Assembly (NCBI GenBank): GCA_037974965.1
Contig: JBBPFI010000015.1
Coordinates: 407,001-471,000 of the forward strand
From: Dacryopinax spathularia
Lineage: Eukaryota > Basidiomycota > Dacrymycetes > Dacrymycetales > Dacrymycetaceae
DNA length: 64,000 nucleotides
Reading direction: 5' to 3'
Shown here: piece by piece, positions 45,643 through 57,520 of the stretch
Layout of the letters: the number at the start of each line of letters is the position of its first letter
Position numbering within the stretch: position 1 is the first letter of the stretch
Program-made: the position numbers and the translations under genes
Notes under the pieces: model-generated
Seen by the model: the letters and a program-made list of their open reading frames with translations, nothing else
Databases searched by the model: none
Told to the model about the DNA's origin: nothing

Positions 45643-47560
45643 TTAAGCAGCCAGACTCTCCGCATCCTGCGCCTTCCCCTGCCCCTTCTCAGCCTCCTCT
45701 TTCGCCGCCTCCGTATCCACCCCAGCACCCAACGTCGGCTGCCCGTCCCTCGCCCGTTCCTGTTTGAGCGCTGCTAGTGCACCCAGAGCAGCTCCGATCC
45801 CCGACCCATCTTTGGCGAGGCCTATACGGGTGCGTTTCTCGATGTCTTCCCCTACTAGGACGCGGAGGGAGGAGCGGAGGCCGGCTTCGAATCCTGGGTA
45901 GAACTGGATCAAGCTGCCCCGGGTTGTTAGCGAGGTTGTATTTTGTGAGAGAAAGGGGTTGGGTGGCCGTACCTGCCGTCCACGCCGACGTCGACGGGAT
46001 CACTATTCCCCTCTGCGCATTTTGTTTGCCTAATAATCGCTGCCACTGCACAGCCTGACAACTTCGCCGCTCGCCCCGCAACGATCCTACACGCCCATCT
46101 CACAATGGCGATATCCTCCGCCCTGACCAGCTTATCGTCCATCCCCATTTTCTGCGTCAAGATCGCCCGCACGCTCTCCCCAGCCTCGCTCTCGTCGCTC
46201 TCGATATGCGACATCAGCTCCGTGTCGAACCCGTAGTGCGTGTTGAACTGCTTGCTGCTGTGGCCGGAGAAGAGGATGCTGTTGTCGATCAGGTAGAGAA
46301 GGATGTTCCGCACGATCTCGCCTAGGTACATGCCGGAAATACATTTCTCGTACGCCTGGAATCGGGGGTTGATGCTTTCTCGGTCGAGCTTGTTGTCGAA
46401 GATCGTGCGCGGGATGACTTTGCGCTATGAGGGAGAGAGTTACGTAAATGGCCGTATTGTAAGGGTAAGAGAAGCAGAACGTACAGCATTGTCGAATGCG
46501 CCCCATTCGGTGTTGATCACCATCTTCTCGGGTCGGGGACCGTCGATGGCGTCCGCAGCGAGCTTCTTGACCTTATTCAGATCCTCGACGTATGCCCCAT
46601 TCGTCCCCGTGCCAAAGATAGCACCAAGGATACAACCTCCGCTAAAATATGCTCGGGACATCAGGCAGCCAACGGTCTGCGATACACGGCGTATCAGCTT
46701 CTGGCGCTAGCAGATTTGCAATCAATGAAAGCAGAACAACGTACATCATTGATCAACGCAGCGCACTTGACGTGCACGTGTCTCCGATCAAGAGCGTCCT
46801 GCAGCATCTGCATAACATCGTTCCCGATCGCGTTGGTGGCTGCGAAGCCTTTGGTCCATGTTAGGAGCTTGCCCTTGTTGATAGCTGTCTGTTCGACGGG
46901 GAAACTGCCGGAGCGGATCAGCAATGATTTCCGGATTCGGACAAGAGACCGGATACCTGAATGTCAGGCCAAGGTAGAGTTGCTCGTCCTCCGTTAATGG
47001 GACATCGGTGGACGTCAGGAAATGGTCAACGGAGTCGGCCATATAATCTACAACATGGTCAGCGCCTTCGACTGGAGTCGGGAAGGGATAAGACGTACTG
47101 AATAGGTCAATCGCCTCGCCCGTCTTCAACGCCTCCGAAACCCGGTACTTGGACTGCTTCATGTCGACCTGCTGGTTCCCAAGCAGCGTGACCTGGCACA
47201 CCCGCCTAAGAACAACCTATCAGCTCCCGCCAGCACTCCCTCGAGAGATCTCCTCACAAATTCGTCCCACCCAGATCCAGAGCCAAGAACGTCCTACCCC
47301 AAAGCATCAGTTTCCCGCCCTTACAGTGGTAAGAAGAGAAAGACGCACCCTTTCTCCGTCCCGTCCGGCAAATGCGTCACGAACGTCGGCACCATCGCCA
47401 GCGCCTCTCCATAATTATTTAGCCCTAGCTCGAACTCGCTCAGGAACTGAGCAAGGATCGCCCGGAGCTGGTCGTCGTCCAGGTGAAACTGGCGCTCGAT
47501 CCGCTCGAGGAACTCGAGTGCCGCTGTGTTGAGCGACGTCTTCTTCAGGAAGGATGACAT
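45643..47560 (-). CDS. Hexokinase
   Basis: Eight exons: 47349-47560, 47258-47293, 47099-47205, 46957-47047, 46745-46904, 46485-46676, 45973-46424, 45643-45913; 506 aa, slightly longer than the usual 480-500. Motifs in order: phosphate-binding LALDLGGTNLRVCQV, sugar-binding LGLTFSFPVEQTAI and TWTKGF, catalytic Asp in AALINDTVGCLM, ATP-site GAIFGTGTNGAYVE, INTEWGAFD, SGMYLGEIVR, and C-terminal GSGIGAALGALAAL. It phosphorylates glucose and other hexoses in the cytosol at the first step of glycolysis. The last about 35 residues (Glu/Lys/Ala-rich, ending AQDAESLAA) are an unusual low-complexity tail. The frame-exact 36-nt second exon lies inside the phosphate-1 loop. Confidence 0.96.
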
Positions 47561-48186
47561 GGATTTATGTTCTTGCTAGCTGGGCGGAGTGCAGGAGCTA
47601 GGGTTGAGGGGGGCCGTGGTGTTCGTGTGAGCTGTTGGGGAGAGGGTGGGAGGATCGGGAATAGGTAGCGTGATGAACAGGGCAGATTGTGGGAATCGCA
47701 GTGTCTTTTTCGTAGAAGCGTTAATCGATGCAATGCGATGTAGCAGAAGTTACGAAGTAGAGAAGTAGAAGTGTTGGTAAGTGTTGTGCTAGCAAAGTCG
47801 TAGTCTGCTGTCCCTTCACCTGGGAAGGTATTCACCCAAATGAGCCCTCTCACTCTCACAGAGAGAGGCACATCGGTACACCCCGCGGCTTCTGCTTCCG
47901 TGCCTTGGTCAATACGTCACATGGGCGGCTATCCCGCTCTCTCCGCCCATACCATGCCATGCCCATGCAGAATACACATGACAGTCCCTCATACAGTATA
48001 ACAATCCCTATTGACTTCCACTTCCATTTCCCTACGCAGGTAACATCGACGCAAGAGGCGCGGCAGGACTCGGGAGCGAACTATGCAGGATCAGGATCAC
48101 GAACCGAGCCAGTCCGCCCTGCAGGTCCCGCAGATGCTCGGAGAGGCTTTTGACCCGCCCGGACCCTCACTGCACCTTAAGCCTCC
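47561..48186. promoter_or_regulatory. Hexokinase promoter and dehydrogenase 3' flank
   Basis: About 0.63 kb, no gene seen. It contains the promoter of hexokinase (minus strand) and the 3' flank of the acyl-CoA dehydrogenase. Confidence 0.55.
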
Positions 48187-50090
48187 TCATAGCCGAGCCT
48201 TCAACCCGGCTTTCGCAAACAACTGCTTCTCCTTCACCAAAGCGGCTTCACTCAGCTTCCTAAGTTCAGGAGCGCGCGAGATCTCTCTGCGGCCGATCTG
48301 CTGGATATGGACTTCGTCTGGGCCCTGTGTTGCGGATCGTCAGTAAGCTTGTAGTTAAGCTTCGAACGCGGGGTCACGTACATCGGCATACCGGAGCTGC
48401 CTTAGCCCGGAATAGAAGTACGCCAAAGGTGTGTCCTGCGAGAGGCCTTCCGCTCCAAAGGACTGCATAGCGCGGTCCGTGACCGCGAGTGCCATAGACG
48501 GTACCACGAACTTGCACCAACATCAGCATTAGCTCGCAGACTCGGAAACTCTGCTGTACCTTCGCAATACCAATCTCCTTCATCGCCCCCTTCGCGCGAG
48601 CCTTATCAATCTAACCCCCCTCCGTCAGCAACCCTACGCTTACCAATGGCCCAAAGTAACATACCTGATGAGCAGCGCTCAAGACCAACAACCGAGCGGA
48701 CTCGATTTCCGCCCGCGAGACCGCAACGTTATGCACTATCGTGCCTAGACCCCGGTCCCATATCAGCCACTACTGCTCCAGACCTGCGGGGCTTGGGTTG
48801 GGACTCACCGTGCTCGTACAGATGCTTGCCGAATGTCTTCCGCGTTGGGTCTGTTATGCGCTCGATCATTATGTCCAAAGCTCTTTGGGCAAGCCCGATC
48901 GAGCGCATGCAGTGATGGATCCTCCCTGGCCTACATTAACTGCATAAGCACGTGATCCGCATAATGCTAAGAGGAAGAGGATATCCTTACCCCAAGCGGC
49001 CCTGGATGACCTCGAACCCCCTTCCCCAGCCAGCAATCAAGTTACTCTCCGGCACCCTCACGTTCTCGTATATGACCTCGCAGTGCCCCTCGGGCGCGTC
49101 GTCGTACCCGAAGACCGTCATGGGTCGGACGACGCGCACTCCGGGCGTGTTCGCGGGGACGATCACGATGGATTGTTGTTTGTACCGGTCGGGGTTGGTG
49201 GGGTCGCTCTTGCCCATTACGAGGTGGACGGCACAGCGGGGGTCGCCGGCGCCGCTGATCCACCTAAGAAACCGTTAGGAATGCATAAGGACTATATGCG
49301 GGAAGTTACCATTTGTGGCCGTTGATCACGATTTCGTTCCCTTCCTTCCGGATTGAGGTTTTGATGTTTGTAGCATCGGAGGAAGCGACTTTAATGAAGG
49401 TCAGCAGTAGTACGGGGATAATGGTGACTGTACACACCGAATCGCTCGGTCATTGCAAAGGAGGAGCGGGTCTTGCCTGCCATCAAGTCGACCAGCCAGG
49501 CTTTCTTTTGTTCAGGTGTCCCGTAACGGGCGAACACCTCTGCAGCAACATAAGCATTTCAACATACTAACACAACAGGAAGTAGTGCACGTACCCATGT
49601 TCCCAGTATCCGGCGCAGCGCAATTCGTAGCCATCGAAGCGAGCGCCCCAGTCCGTCCCATAACCTCCGCCATGACCGCATACTCCAAGTTCGTCAAATC
49701 AACCCCAACATCCGGATAATGCGCCTTGCTCAAGAACATATTCCAGAGTCCCAGCTTCCTTGCTTTCGCCTTGAGTTCCTCCAAGATCGCGGGGATGGTC
49801 TGCCAGCGCTTGGCGGGGTCGGCCGAGATCTGGGCTAGGTAGACGCGTTCGGCTGGAATGACCTCATTCTATCCTCCCAGTTCAGCTTCAGGTAGAAAGA
49901 GGAAAAGGATGGGGAAGGAGACGGACCTGGACGAAATGGACCAGCTTTGCAAGCTGTTCCTTGGCATGAGGCCGGAATTTGTCCTCGATCTTTGGGATGC
50001 ATCAGCTCGACACGGCTGTCCGCACCAATGCGAACGTACGAAAGCCCAAGTAGAGGGCGAGGTGACAGCGGCTACAGGATGAGTAGACAT
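48187..50090 (-). CDS. Acyl-CoA dehydrogenase, ACAD10/11-like
   Basis: Eleven exons: 50040-50090, 49927-49989, 49595-49868, 49438-49539, 49310-49388, 48991-49263, 48809-48930, 48665-48744, 48560-48610, 48382-48510, 48187-48324; 453 aa. The ACAD fold is evident: an N-terminal helical domain, the flavin-binding strands [18 protein letters not shown] and [12 protein letters not shown], then [49 protein letters not shown], and the C-terminal signature [20 protein letters not shown] with [20 protein letters not shown], typical of ACAD10/11. It oxidises acyl-CoA esters, probably long or 4-hydroxy acyl chains, in peroxisome or mitochondrion. The aminoglycoside-kinase domain fused in vertebrate ACAD10/11 is absent. 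The C-terminus, KAGLKARL, ends in ARL, a plausible PTS1-like peroxisomal signal. Confidence 0.95.
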
Positions 50091-50373
50091 CGTCGCTTTT
50101 GTTCAGTAGCTCGAGGTCGTCGAGCAGAGCGGACTGAAACGACGAGCGATGGGCGATTGATGGACCGCAACCGCTCCCTCCGCAATAGCCGGAAGCTCGG
50201 CGCGGGGTGGACCGGCAAAGCGGGGAAGGGAAGCGGGGATACTTCGGCTCCGACAGCTCAAGGGTTGCTTACATCAGCTTTCTCTCAGCCAGGCGGTAAA
50301 GTTTCGCCACCTCTTGCTGACCAGGCGCTTTACCTCGCTATCCTCTACCACCACCTCAATCGGCTTGTCAGCG
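50091..50373. promoter_or_regulatory. Compact divergent promoter, acyl-CoA dehydrogenase / RPB12
   Basis: The two ATGs are 283 bp apart. It is probably a bidirectional promoter; no TATA box is seen. Confidence 0.6.
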
Positions 50374-50756
50374 ATGGACCAGGCCGACCCGAACCGTCAA
50401 GCTCGTGCTGAAGCGCACCAGGAGCAGATCCAACGCGAACGGGCGGAGCTGGAATACCTGTGTGCGGACTGTGGTGCTAAGAACCATATCCTGCCGAGGC
50501 AGCCCATAAAGTGCATGGATTGCGGGCATCGGATTATGGTGAGTGTTCATGCTTTCAGGCTTGGGAATGGGTGCTGATTGCATGCAATAGTATAAAAAGC
50601 GGACTAAGAGGAGTAAGTTTCTTGGTTTTGTGGAGGATGTGCGCTGACTGGTTGGGCTTGTTGCGTTCGATGACTCAGTGGTGCGTCTTCACCTGCTGTT
50701 TAGCCTTTTGCACCAGTACTGACTCTTGTGGACAGGTCCAATTCGAGGCTCGATAG
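50374..50756 (+). CDS. RPB12: RNA polymerase I/II/III shared subunit RPABC4 (Rpb12/Rpc10)
   Basis: Exons 50374-50538, 50591-50612, 50679-50680 and 50736-50756; 69 aa, the family's normal length. The C-terminal zinc ribbon is textbook: YLCADCGAKNHI, QPIKCMDCGHRIM, then YKKRTKRMVQFEAR at the stop. The last seven residues can be reached only if a 2-nt exon (TG at 50679-50680) is spliced between a 66-nt intron (GTAAGT...CAG) and a 55-nt intron (GTGCGT...CAG); both introns have a CTGAC branch point. Reading straight on after the TG would replace VQFEAR by an unrelated tail (VRLHLLFSLLHQY). The protein is a small zinc-binding subunit of all three nuclear RNA polymerases, contacting the second-largest subunit. 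Confidence 0.95.
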
Positions 50757-51845
50757 ACCATCGCTAGCATAGAAGAGCTGTATGCATTCGGCGATCACCC
50801 ATCGTTTTGCAGCCTCGACTGCACTGCCGGTCTTAACAAGCGCTGACTCAACCACCTCCGGCTCTCCCTGGCTTCCACCATGTCTTGCACAACTGTACTT
50901 CATAATCATCATGCTAATGTACGACCCCTTCGTTCTTTCCCACCTTTAGGTCCTGCAGCCCGTTGCTTGGGAACCTGTCTTCTGTTGCGCTCGCCAACGC
51001 CTGTCTGGCCCCTCTGGATCGCCGCGTTTACTGGATCACTCGGTCTGGCAACCTTAGCTCACACTCTAGACTTTTCGGACTAAGCTTCAACAGACTTCCC
51101 AGCCAGGCCGAGGTTATGTTCTGCCAATAACTAACTCGGTATCCCTCGCTTGCTCTCCTGCAATGTCTCGTTCGCCAATGGCTGGTGATCCCTTCTTCAA
51201 AGTTACTCTCACCTTGTCTTGTGGGTTGCAAACACACTCCGTTCGTACTGCCGGTTACTTCGTCTTGCCTCTTCTCGTCCATTGCGAACTCCATCAGTTG
51301 AGTCTGAGGGACCCAGCGTAGTCTGGATCCAGAGGCATTCTCATGCTGCGTTCTCATCTCAACTGCCTTCCATCGCTCGAGCGAAGACCCAAGATGATCC
51401 TCTGGTCTACTTTCTCGGTGGCATCCGCTGAAGACCCACTCATGAGACTCTATATTGTCCCGACAATCAACCCATCTACCAATATTAATCTTACAAACCG
51501 CTTACCAACCCCCTCACCAACTCTCCGGACCCTATCTCCGTCTCATTCTCCAGGCGACCGATCAAGCGTGGGAACGCGTCTTCCCATCCAGACCAATCAG
51601 TACCTCAATGTCTCACCACGATATCCGACTATCAATCAATAAACCACACAGCCCAAAAAGAGTAAAGTAAGGCACGACCGATATGGCAACAATAATGACA
51701 TTAACCCCCTACAGGGGCGAAGAAAGATATACAGGTATTAAGTTGCGTAACTGGATCAAACAGGATGAGATAAACGAAGATTGTCCATTCTCGACTCATC
51801 CGAGCGGGATATACCCTCCGCTGCGGCAGGCACGGGAGCCAGCGC
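50757..51845. other. Convergent intergenic region
   Basis: About 1.1 kb between RPB12 and the converging quinone reductase gene. Short frames only; no gene is supported. The AT-rich stretch at 51440-51750 is probably 3' untranslated sequence. Confidence 0.55.
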
Positions 51846-53004
51846 TCAGCAGCAGAGGTATTTCTTCCACCCTGAGCGTTCTCCCGGTCCTTCGGTCTTT
51901 TGCGCTGGAGTGGTCGTCTTCGTCGCGGGAGTAGTAGTGGTCCCAGTGGTCTTGGCAGCTTCTGTGGGCGCTTGAGGTGCGGCTGTTTGGTCGAGGTTGT
52001 ACCCCCCAGCAGCGCCCGCTTCCTTCTCAACCGTCGCCGGCTGAGCCGCGGCAGTTTCCGAAGTCGGGTTCTGCGCCGATGCAGGTACTTCCAGAGGCGC
52101 GGCGGTAGTAGAGGTAGCTTTGGACCTAGTGTGCAATGTGCGACCAACAACAAGAATGGCATTGCGGACAATCGTCAATTCCGGTGTTTACATGGCTATG
52201 CTACGCTGGGGTTGCTCACTTTCCGGCCACGTACGTGTTCACGATGTTTGCGAAGTACTTGCCCTGGTATTCGGCCAGGCTCTTCTCGGCGTCGCTGACG
52301 GCGCGGGCTGCGAGCGAAAGAGAGTCAGTATTGAGGTAGAGAGGAAGAAGGGGATGGAGGGGACGTACAGCCATCACCGGCGGCGAGCGTGGAGGCACCC
52401 CAGGGGGAACCACCGTGGATCGAGTCGAGGGAGAGGATGCTTTGGTTCGAGTAACCGATGGGCACGTAGATGATGCCGTGGTGGGCAAAGTAGGGAACAC
52501 TATGTTCACATGTCAATCTGCTGTTCATGCGCATCGAAGATAGCAGTACTCACGTGGTCAAGTGGGTCGTCTCCTGCCCTCCGTTCTGGCTCGCAGTGGA
52601 GACGATGGTCGTAGCGAACTTGCCGACCAGGGCGCCCGTAGCCCAGAGCTGGCCAGTCGCGTCGAAGAACGCGGACACCTGGGCCACGGCACGCCCGTAC
52701 CGCGTCGGGAAGGCAAACACGAACCCGTCGTACTGCTTCATATCGTTGGGAGTGATGAAGGGCACGTTGGCGTCCTTGGGCCCGGCGTGCATCTTGCCCA
52801 GGATCTCGTCGGAGAGCGTCTCGGGGAACTGGTAGAAGTCGACCGTCGCGCCCGTGGACTTGGCACCGGCGACGGCTTGCTCAGCGAGGGCCTTGATGTG
52901 CCCGTACATCCTGCGAGGTGGGCATACACGGTCAATACCCACCCTCTTCTCTTCAATGGACGTTGAACTCACGAGTAGTAGATAACAGCGATCTTAGCCG
53001 GCAT
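51846..53004 (-). CDS. Flavodoxin-like NAD(P)H:quinone oxidoreductase (WrbA/Pst2/Ycp4 type) with CC tail
   Basis: Five exons: 52973-53004, 52554-52910, 52369-52499, 52220-52307, 51846-52125; 295 aa. The first about 205 residues are the WrbA domain: MPAKIAVIYYSMYGHIKALA (FMN phosphate loop), FAFPTRYGRAVAQVSAFFD, TTIVSTASQNGGQETTHLTT and PIGYSNQSILSLDSIHGGSP. It reduces quinones by two electrons, protecting against oxidative cycling. Exon 5 adds a Thr/Ala/Pro-rich linker of about 80 residues ending GWKKYLCC. A terminal Cys-Cys after basic residues is a candidate geranylgeranylation or palmitoylation signal, like the lipid-anchored tails of yeast Ycp4/Pst2 relatives. If the fourth intron (52126-52219) is retained, translation stops right after VAGK, giving a soluble form lacking the tail. 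Confidence 0.92.
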
Positions 53005-54284
53005 GTTTGCAGTCTAGTTCTACGGAGGAGAGATGGACGACGTGCGGAGAGAGAAGGGAGGGGAGATGGCTTGTTGAGAGAATCTGGGGACGGGAGAGTA
53101 GGCCGGAGTTATATACCGCTCAGGTGAGTGACGTGCCCACTTTGAAGGAGGCAGAGGAGGGCTGGGAACGGCGGTCCTGAACGAGGCTGACCACCGGCCG
53201 GAAACAACATACTACTCAACGCCCCGATCGACCGGTTCATTCTGCGGGCGGGCAGGCAATCTCGAACGCGAACAAACCCACCAACGAACGACTAAGCACC
53301 GCTGACCGCGTGGGGAGACACTTTCCTTATCCGGCAACCTTCTCCCCTCCTCACACACGTTGCCCTCAGACTCTCCCTCTGTCCAACATCTCAGACCAGC
53401 CAATACACAGCGCTCTCGAGCCAGAACCTTCACACCATACCGGGTCTGGATCTGGCAGGAGCGGGTGGTCGGGGGATTACAAAGCCCGCCACGTGCAGAC
53501 GGAGGATTAGGCGAGCATGACGCGTTTGTCAGACTCTCCTCCTTCTGGAGGGTCCCGCGCGGAGGGGAGTGACCCCGTCTGGAAACTGGGTTCTCACGGT
53601 CTGCTATTCAGTTCTGGGCGATGTTTGGGAAGCAGAGGATGGCGCGAGATCTGGTCGTACTACGGGCTGCTTGTGGCCGTTGACGCAGAGGGGATAAGCA
53701 TGTTAATCATTTCTCCCAGTTACTTGCTGACAATGAACGACTCGTTCATGTAAAGCAGCTGATGCTCGCCAATGCGTAGAGAGTCAACAACGATCCTTTA
53801 AATGGGCTGCCTACAGAGGGCCAACAGTGTGATCGAGACCGACGATTTGATGATCAGTAATCATCTGACCCCCTCAGACCCTCTCATAACACCTAAGCCA
53901 AATGAATATAATAGCACATCCTTGTTTCAGGGATAAGCCTTCCGAAACTTCCAGCACCTCGCACCTCATCGTCCTCATTCTCCGATCTAGCGGACAATCC
54001 AACTTACATACACTTTTAGATCGACTGGTGGAGGGAAGTAAGGCCTTGGCCTGCGTGTGTGATGTTGGGCTGGATCGAATGGGCGGATGGATGGGATGGA
54101 CGAAGGAATAATGCAATCAAGGGTATTCTAAGGACTAAGCAATGAGCAGTAGTGTGTGCTTGAATGCGTGAGATACAGTATGAATACGATATACAGTCAA
54201 CTAGACAGACCAAATAAGATGTCGAGTCCCATTCCATCCCTTCCCGTTTCCTCGCACTTCCCATCCCAATTGGGAAGGCAGCCC
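53005..54284. other. Quinone reductase promoter and long intergenic region
   Basis: About 1.3 kb without a recognisable gene. The first 200 bp include the TATA element at 53109-53116. The remainder is the 3' flank of the sterol acyltransferase. Confidence 0.55.
53109..53116 (-). promoter_or_regulatory. TATA box of quinone reductase gene
   Basis: The minus strand reads GGTATATAA about 105 bp upstream of the ATG at 53004, good spacing for a core promoter. The DUF6593 gene has the same sequence at similar spacing. Confidence 0.55.
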
Positions 54285-56384
54285 TCAATACGCCACATAA
54301 GCCACACAAAGCAGCGGGAACCCCGCCATCAGCCCCATCCAGAACACAACGTTCCCCAATGTCTTGTTCCTCTTCACCGCCGGAATCCTCCCCAGAAAGA
54401 TCAGCGGGATCTGACACATCTGCATCATGAACAGATACATCCTAAATTTCTTCGTGACGATCGCCATCACCAGCTCGTGCATGAGCGCGCTGACGAAGAA
54501 GGTGATCCACATGGCGGAGGTCTTGGAGATCTTGTAGCTTGTGATGGAGGAGGCGTAGACGTGTCGGAGGAGGAAGGTGTGTACGGGCTTGTTCCATTTC
54601 CGGGCGAATTCGTCCCAGGTGACAGAGTTCCACCTTTACGCTTGCGTCAGCTGAGGTTCGGTAGGCAGAGGGTGAGGGAGACGCACCAGTCGTCGTAGAA
54701 CTGCCTGTCGGCGAAGCGTGACAGCTCTGCGAATCCGTTACAGATGCACTCGAAGATCAAGTAGAAGAGGATGATATAGCAGAGCTGCTCTCCATCAGCC
54801 AATCACTCATTACCGGGAACAAGGACACGCACCATAAACGGCAACGCCAGATCAATCAACGAGCGGAAGAACGACTGATCGGGCCTCGGCGTGAGCGGCA
54901 TAATATAATGTTCCGTCACCGTATAAAGCAGCGTGAACGTCCCAAAAGTAGCGACGATCTTCTCAAACAGATAGATCGGGCGGATCCGGTCCGTGCGCGG
55001 GTACTCGAGTTCGTAGACGAGAGTGGGGATGAGCATGTAGTCTGCGAAATTGACGAAAGTGAGGTTTGCGGGCCAGCGGACTCGTTTGGGGCCGACGCTC
55101 GTGAGCTCTTGCTCGAGCGCGGAGAGGTCTTCGGCTAGGCGGGAGATGCGCGGGTTGGGGTGGTCGACGAGGGGGTGCTGGTGTCGCTCTACCGGGGGGA
55201 AGTAGGACTTCTTCTCCGTCGTGGATGAGCCGACGGGAGGCGTAGCAGCGCGGGAGGCAGCAGGAGTGCCCTCTACCACAGCCGTCAAGCGTGGTCGGAG
55301 TCCTTCGGCAATCGGGTTCCCACCCGCGTAGCCCTTCGTCGTCGCGCCATCTGGTACGAGCGCAGGAGTACCAATAGGCGATCCTTCGCCGCTCGTGCTG
55401 GTCTCGTGCTTTTCTCTCGCCCGTGCTGCTTCTTCCAGTGCCTGCTCCCAGCCGCCGGACTCGGCAGTGCACGCCTCATGCAGCTGCTTTTCGAGCTTTT
55501 CGGCTTGTCGGTGTACGTCGGACAAGTAACCGTTCACGGCCATGTAGGAATGCACTTTCATGCACATCACCATTGCGTGCAGGGTTAGGAATCCCGATTG
55601 CACCCATGGCCATTGCCTACTTTTCATCAGCCACTCTTCCCATTCTCTAGGATGAAGACGGCGCACCGGTTGAACGTCCAAGTGATAGCCCCCACCAGCG
55701 TAGCAGCGAGCCAGATATACTGCAGCGCCGCGCCATACGGCCAATACCTGATCCAACCGCGCTTGATAACTTTCATGAACGGCACGCAAAGCACGGTGCT
55801 AAGCACCATCGCAGCGTCGCTGAGGGCAAGCGTCTTTGCATCCCTCGAGAACAGGCTCGCGAACGCCAGTGACAGCGGATAGCCCGTTTGGTCGTAACTG
55901 CGCCTTCTCGTCAGCCTCGTTTCGAGGAGGATAGGGGTAGGAGGCAGCTCACCTGGTCACGAACGTCCTCACAATAAGCAAGAACATAGCGATCCAAAAC
56001 AGCGTATAAAACCCCCTAAACTGATCCTGCCCGCTCGTCGCATTCTCCCTATCGAACGCCGACGTCCTCGGCGTAAACGAAACCACAGCTCGGAGCTGCT
56101 TGGAGCCTTTCGGGCGGAAGGGTTGGACATGGATCGTCCCTTCTGCAGTCTCGATCTTGCTCCCCTGATGAGAGATAGGGGCGGTTTGGACGTCTGTGTG
56201 GCCGCCGTGTGCGTGTGTCGAAGAGGGTACGTGATGGTCAGAGGCGTGGCCGTTGGTTTTGGAGGATTCGGAGGAGACTTGGATCACTGGTACGGAAGGC
56301 ATCCTACGAGCTTGATCAGTACGGTGCTAATGAGCAAGCAAAGGTAGGTGGGACGCACTCCTTCCCATCCGTAGGCGTAGTCAT
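54285..56384 (-). CDS. Sterol O-acyltransferase (ARE1/ARE2, MBOAT family)
   Basis: Six exons: 56359-56384, 55953-56303, 55667-55897, 54833-55619, 54687-54784, 54285-54633; 613 aa. The N-terminal 100 residues are hydrophilic, followed by multiple membrane helices. MBOAT landmarks: FADRQFYDDWWNSVTWDEFA (the FYxDWWN signature, reached by splicing between the two Trp codons), KWNKPVHTFLLRHVY, and the active-site His in FFVSALMHELVMA. It esterifies sterols with fatty acyl-CoA in the ER, feeding lipid droplets. A loop of about 170 residues, Ser/Thr/Pro-rich, lies mid-protein, as in fungal ARE enzymes. The 26-nt first exon (MTTPTDGKE) joins in phase to MPSVPVIQV; the ATG at 56302 is the alternative start. 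Exon 4 has a tandem acceptor 3 nt apart (55619 or 55616). Confidence 0.95.
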
Positions 56385-57520
56385 GGCTAACCGAGCCAAG
56401 CAAGTACAGTAACGCAGTCCCTTATGCAATCAAGCAAGCGGATTTTTCTCGAATCCAAGCAGTCTTCCAATGATTCCTCAAGGCTGGAATCCAACTATCA
56501 AGTAGCAAGTAGCTGCAGGGAGGTCTCGCAGAGTCGTAGCACGTTTTGAGAGTCTCGTAGTCTGATGAAAGGAGAGCGCTGTGCGATGCGCAGTGTATCC
56601 GCGACTGCTGCTGACGGTTTTGTTACAGAGACTGTCGGCAAGTTATGGACATCAGCGGGTACGGCTGTGGCGCGGCAAATCCTATGACGTCGGCTCTCTT
56701 TTTACTACTTGCAGAAAGATAGGGTCTGTAAGACGTGGACTGTAATATCCGCTACGTCGGCGGGCGGGCTGCCGGGTTTGGTTCACGTTACTGCTGCTTG
56801 GCTGAGTATTGTTGTCTTGGCTCCTAAAAGACAGAAGGACCGCTGGTCAGCCCGGAGGGTGGGTGGGAGGTCAACGAGCTGACGGCGCGCTGTGGTCAGG
56901 TGCGGCGGTGCACGCTGCGGAACGGCCTGCGATGTGCCAAAACGCGTCTCGTAAGCTGGACACGGGGCGCGCACTGCGGTCAAGAGCGCAACATCAGCGA
57001 ACGTGGAACTGCTTACAGCTTCGAGGTACTAAGCGCCGGTGATATATGCGCTGGTCGTTCGTAGGTAGTATAGTATCAGATGATTTTGTGCGATTGCATC
57101 AGAGAAGACAAGAGTAAGTATGGTATATGCGGCAAATTGCCTGCCTGCGGCGACTGGCACCGAGGCAGGATGAATGTATTTGTGCGGTCGTAAAGAAAGC
57201 GATGAGACAACAGTACGAAGCGACATAGGAGATAACGAAGACGGAACACTGGCTCTGAACCAGTCCTTCCTCGGGGACCCCTTCATAGCCCGCACGTACC
57301 GTGGTACACCACCTTCATGCAAGAAATCTAATCCAGAGAAAATCAAGTTACGGTTGTTTGCCAAGCAGGCGAAGAAAGCTGAACAGAGAGACCGGCACTG
57401 TCGGGTACATGCAAGAACGTAAGATTGCCGTAGGAGAGGGGAGACGCGGGGGGATAAAGGGAGAACGAAGGGTCGTTCGGGTATAGAGAGCCGTTGTGCC
57501 GGCTCGAAGCTTGTGGGCGC
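56385..57520. other. Intergenic region, sterol acyltransferase promoter and GH128 3' flank
   Basis: About 1.1 kb with no gene seen. Two copies of the TATATGCG octamer (57043-57050, 57124-57131) lie within 90 bp of each other. Confidence 0.55.
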
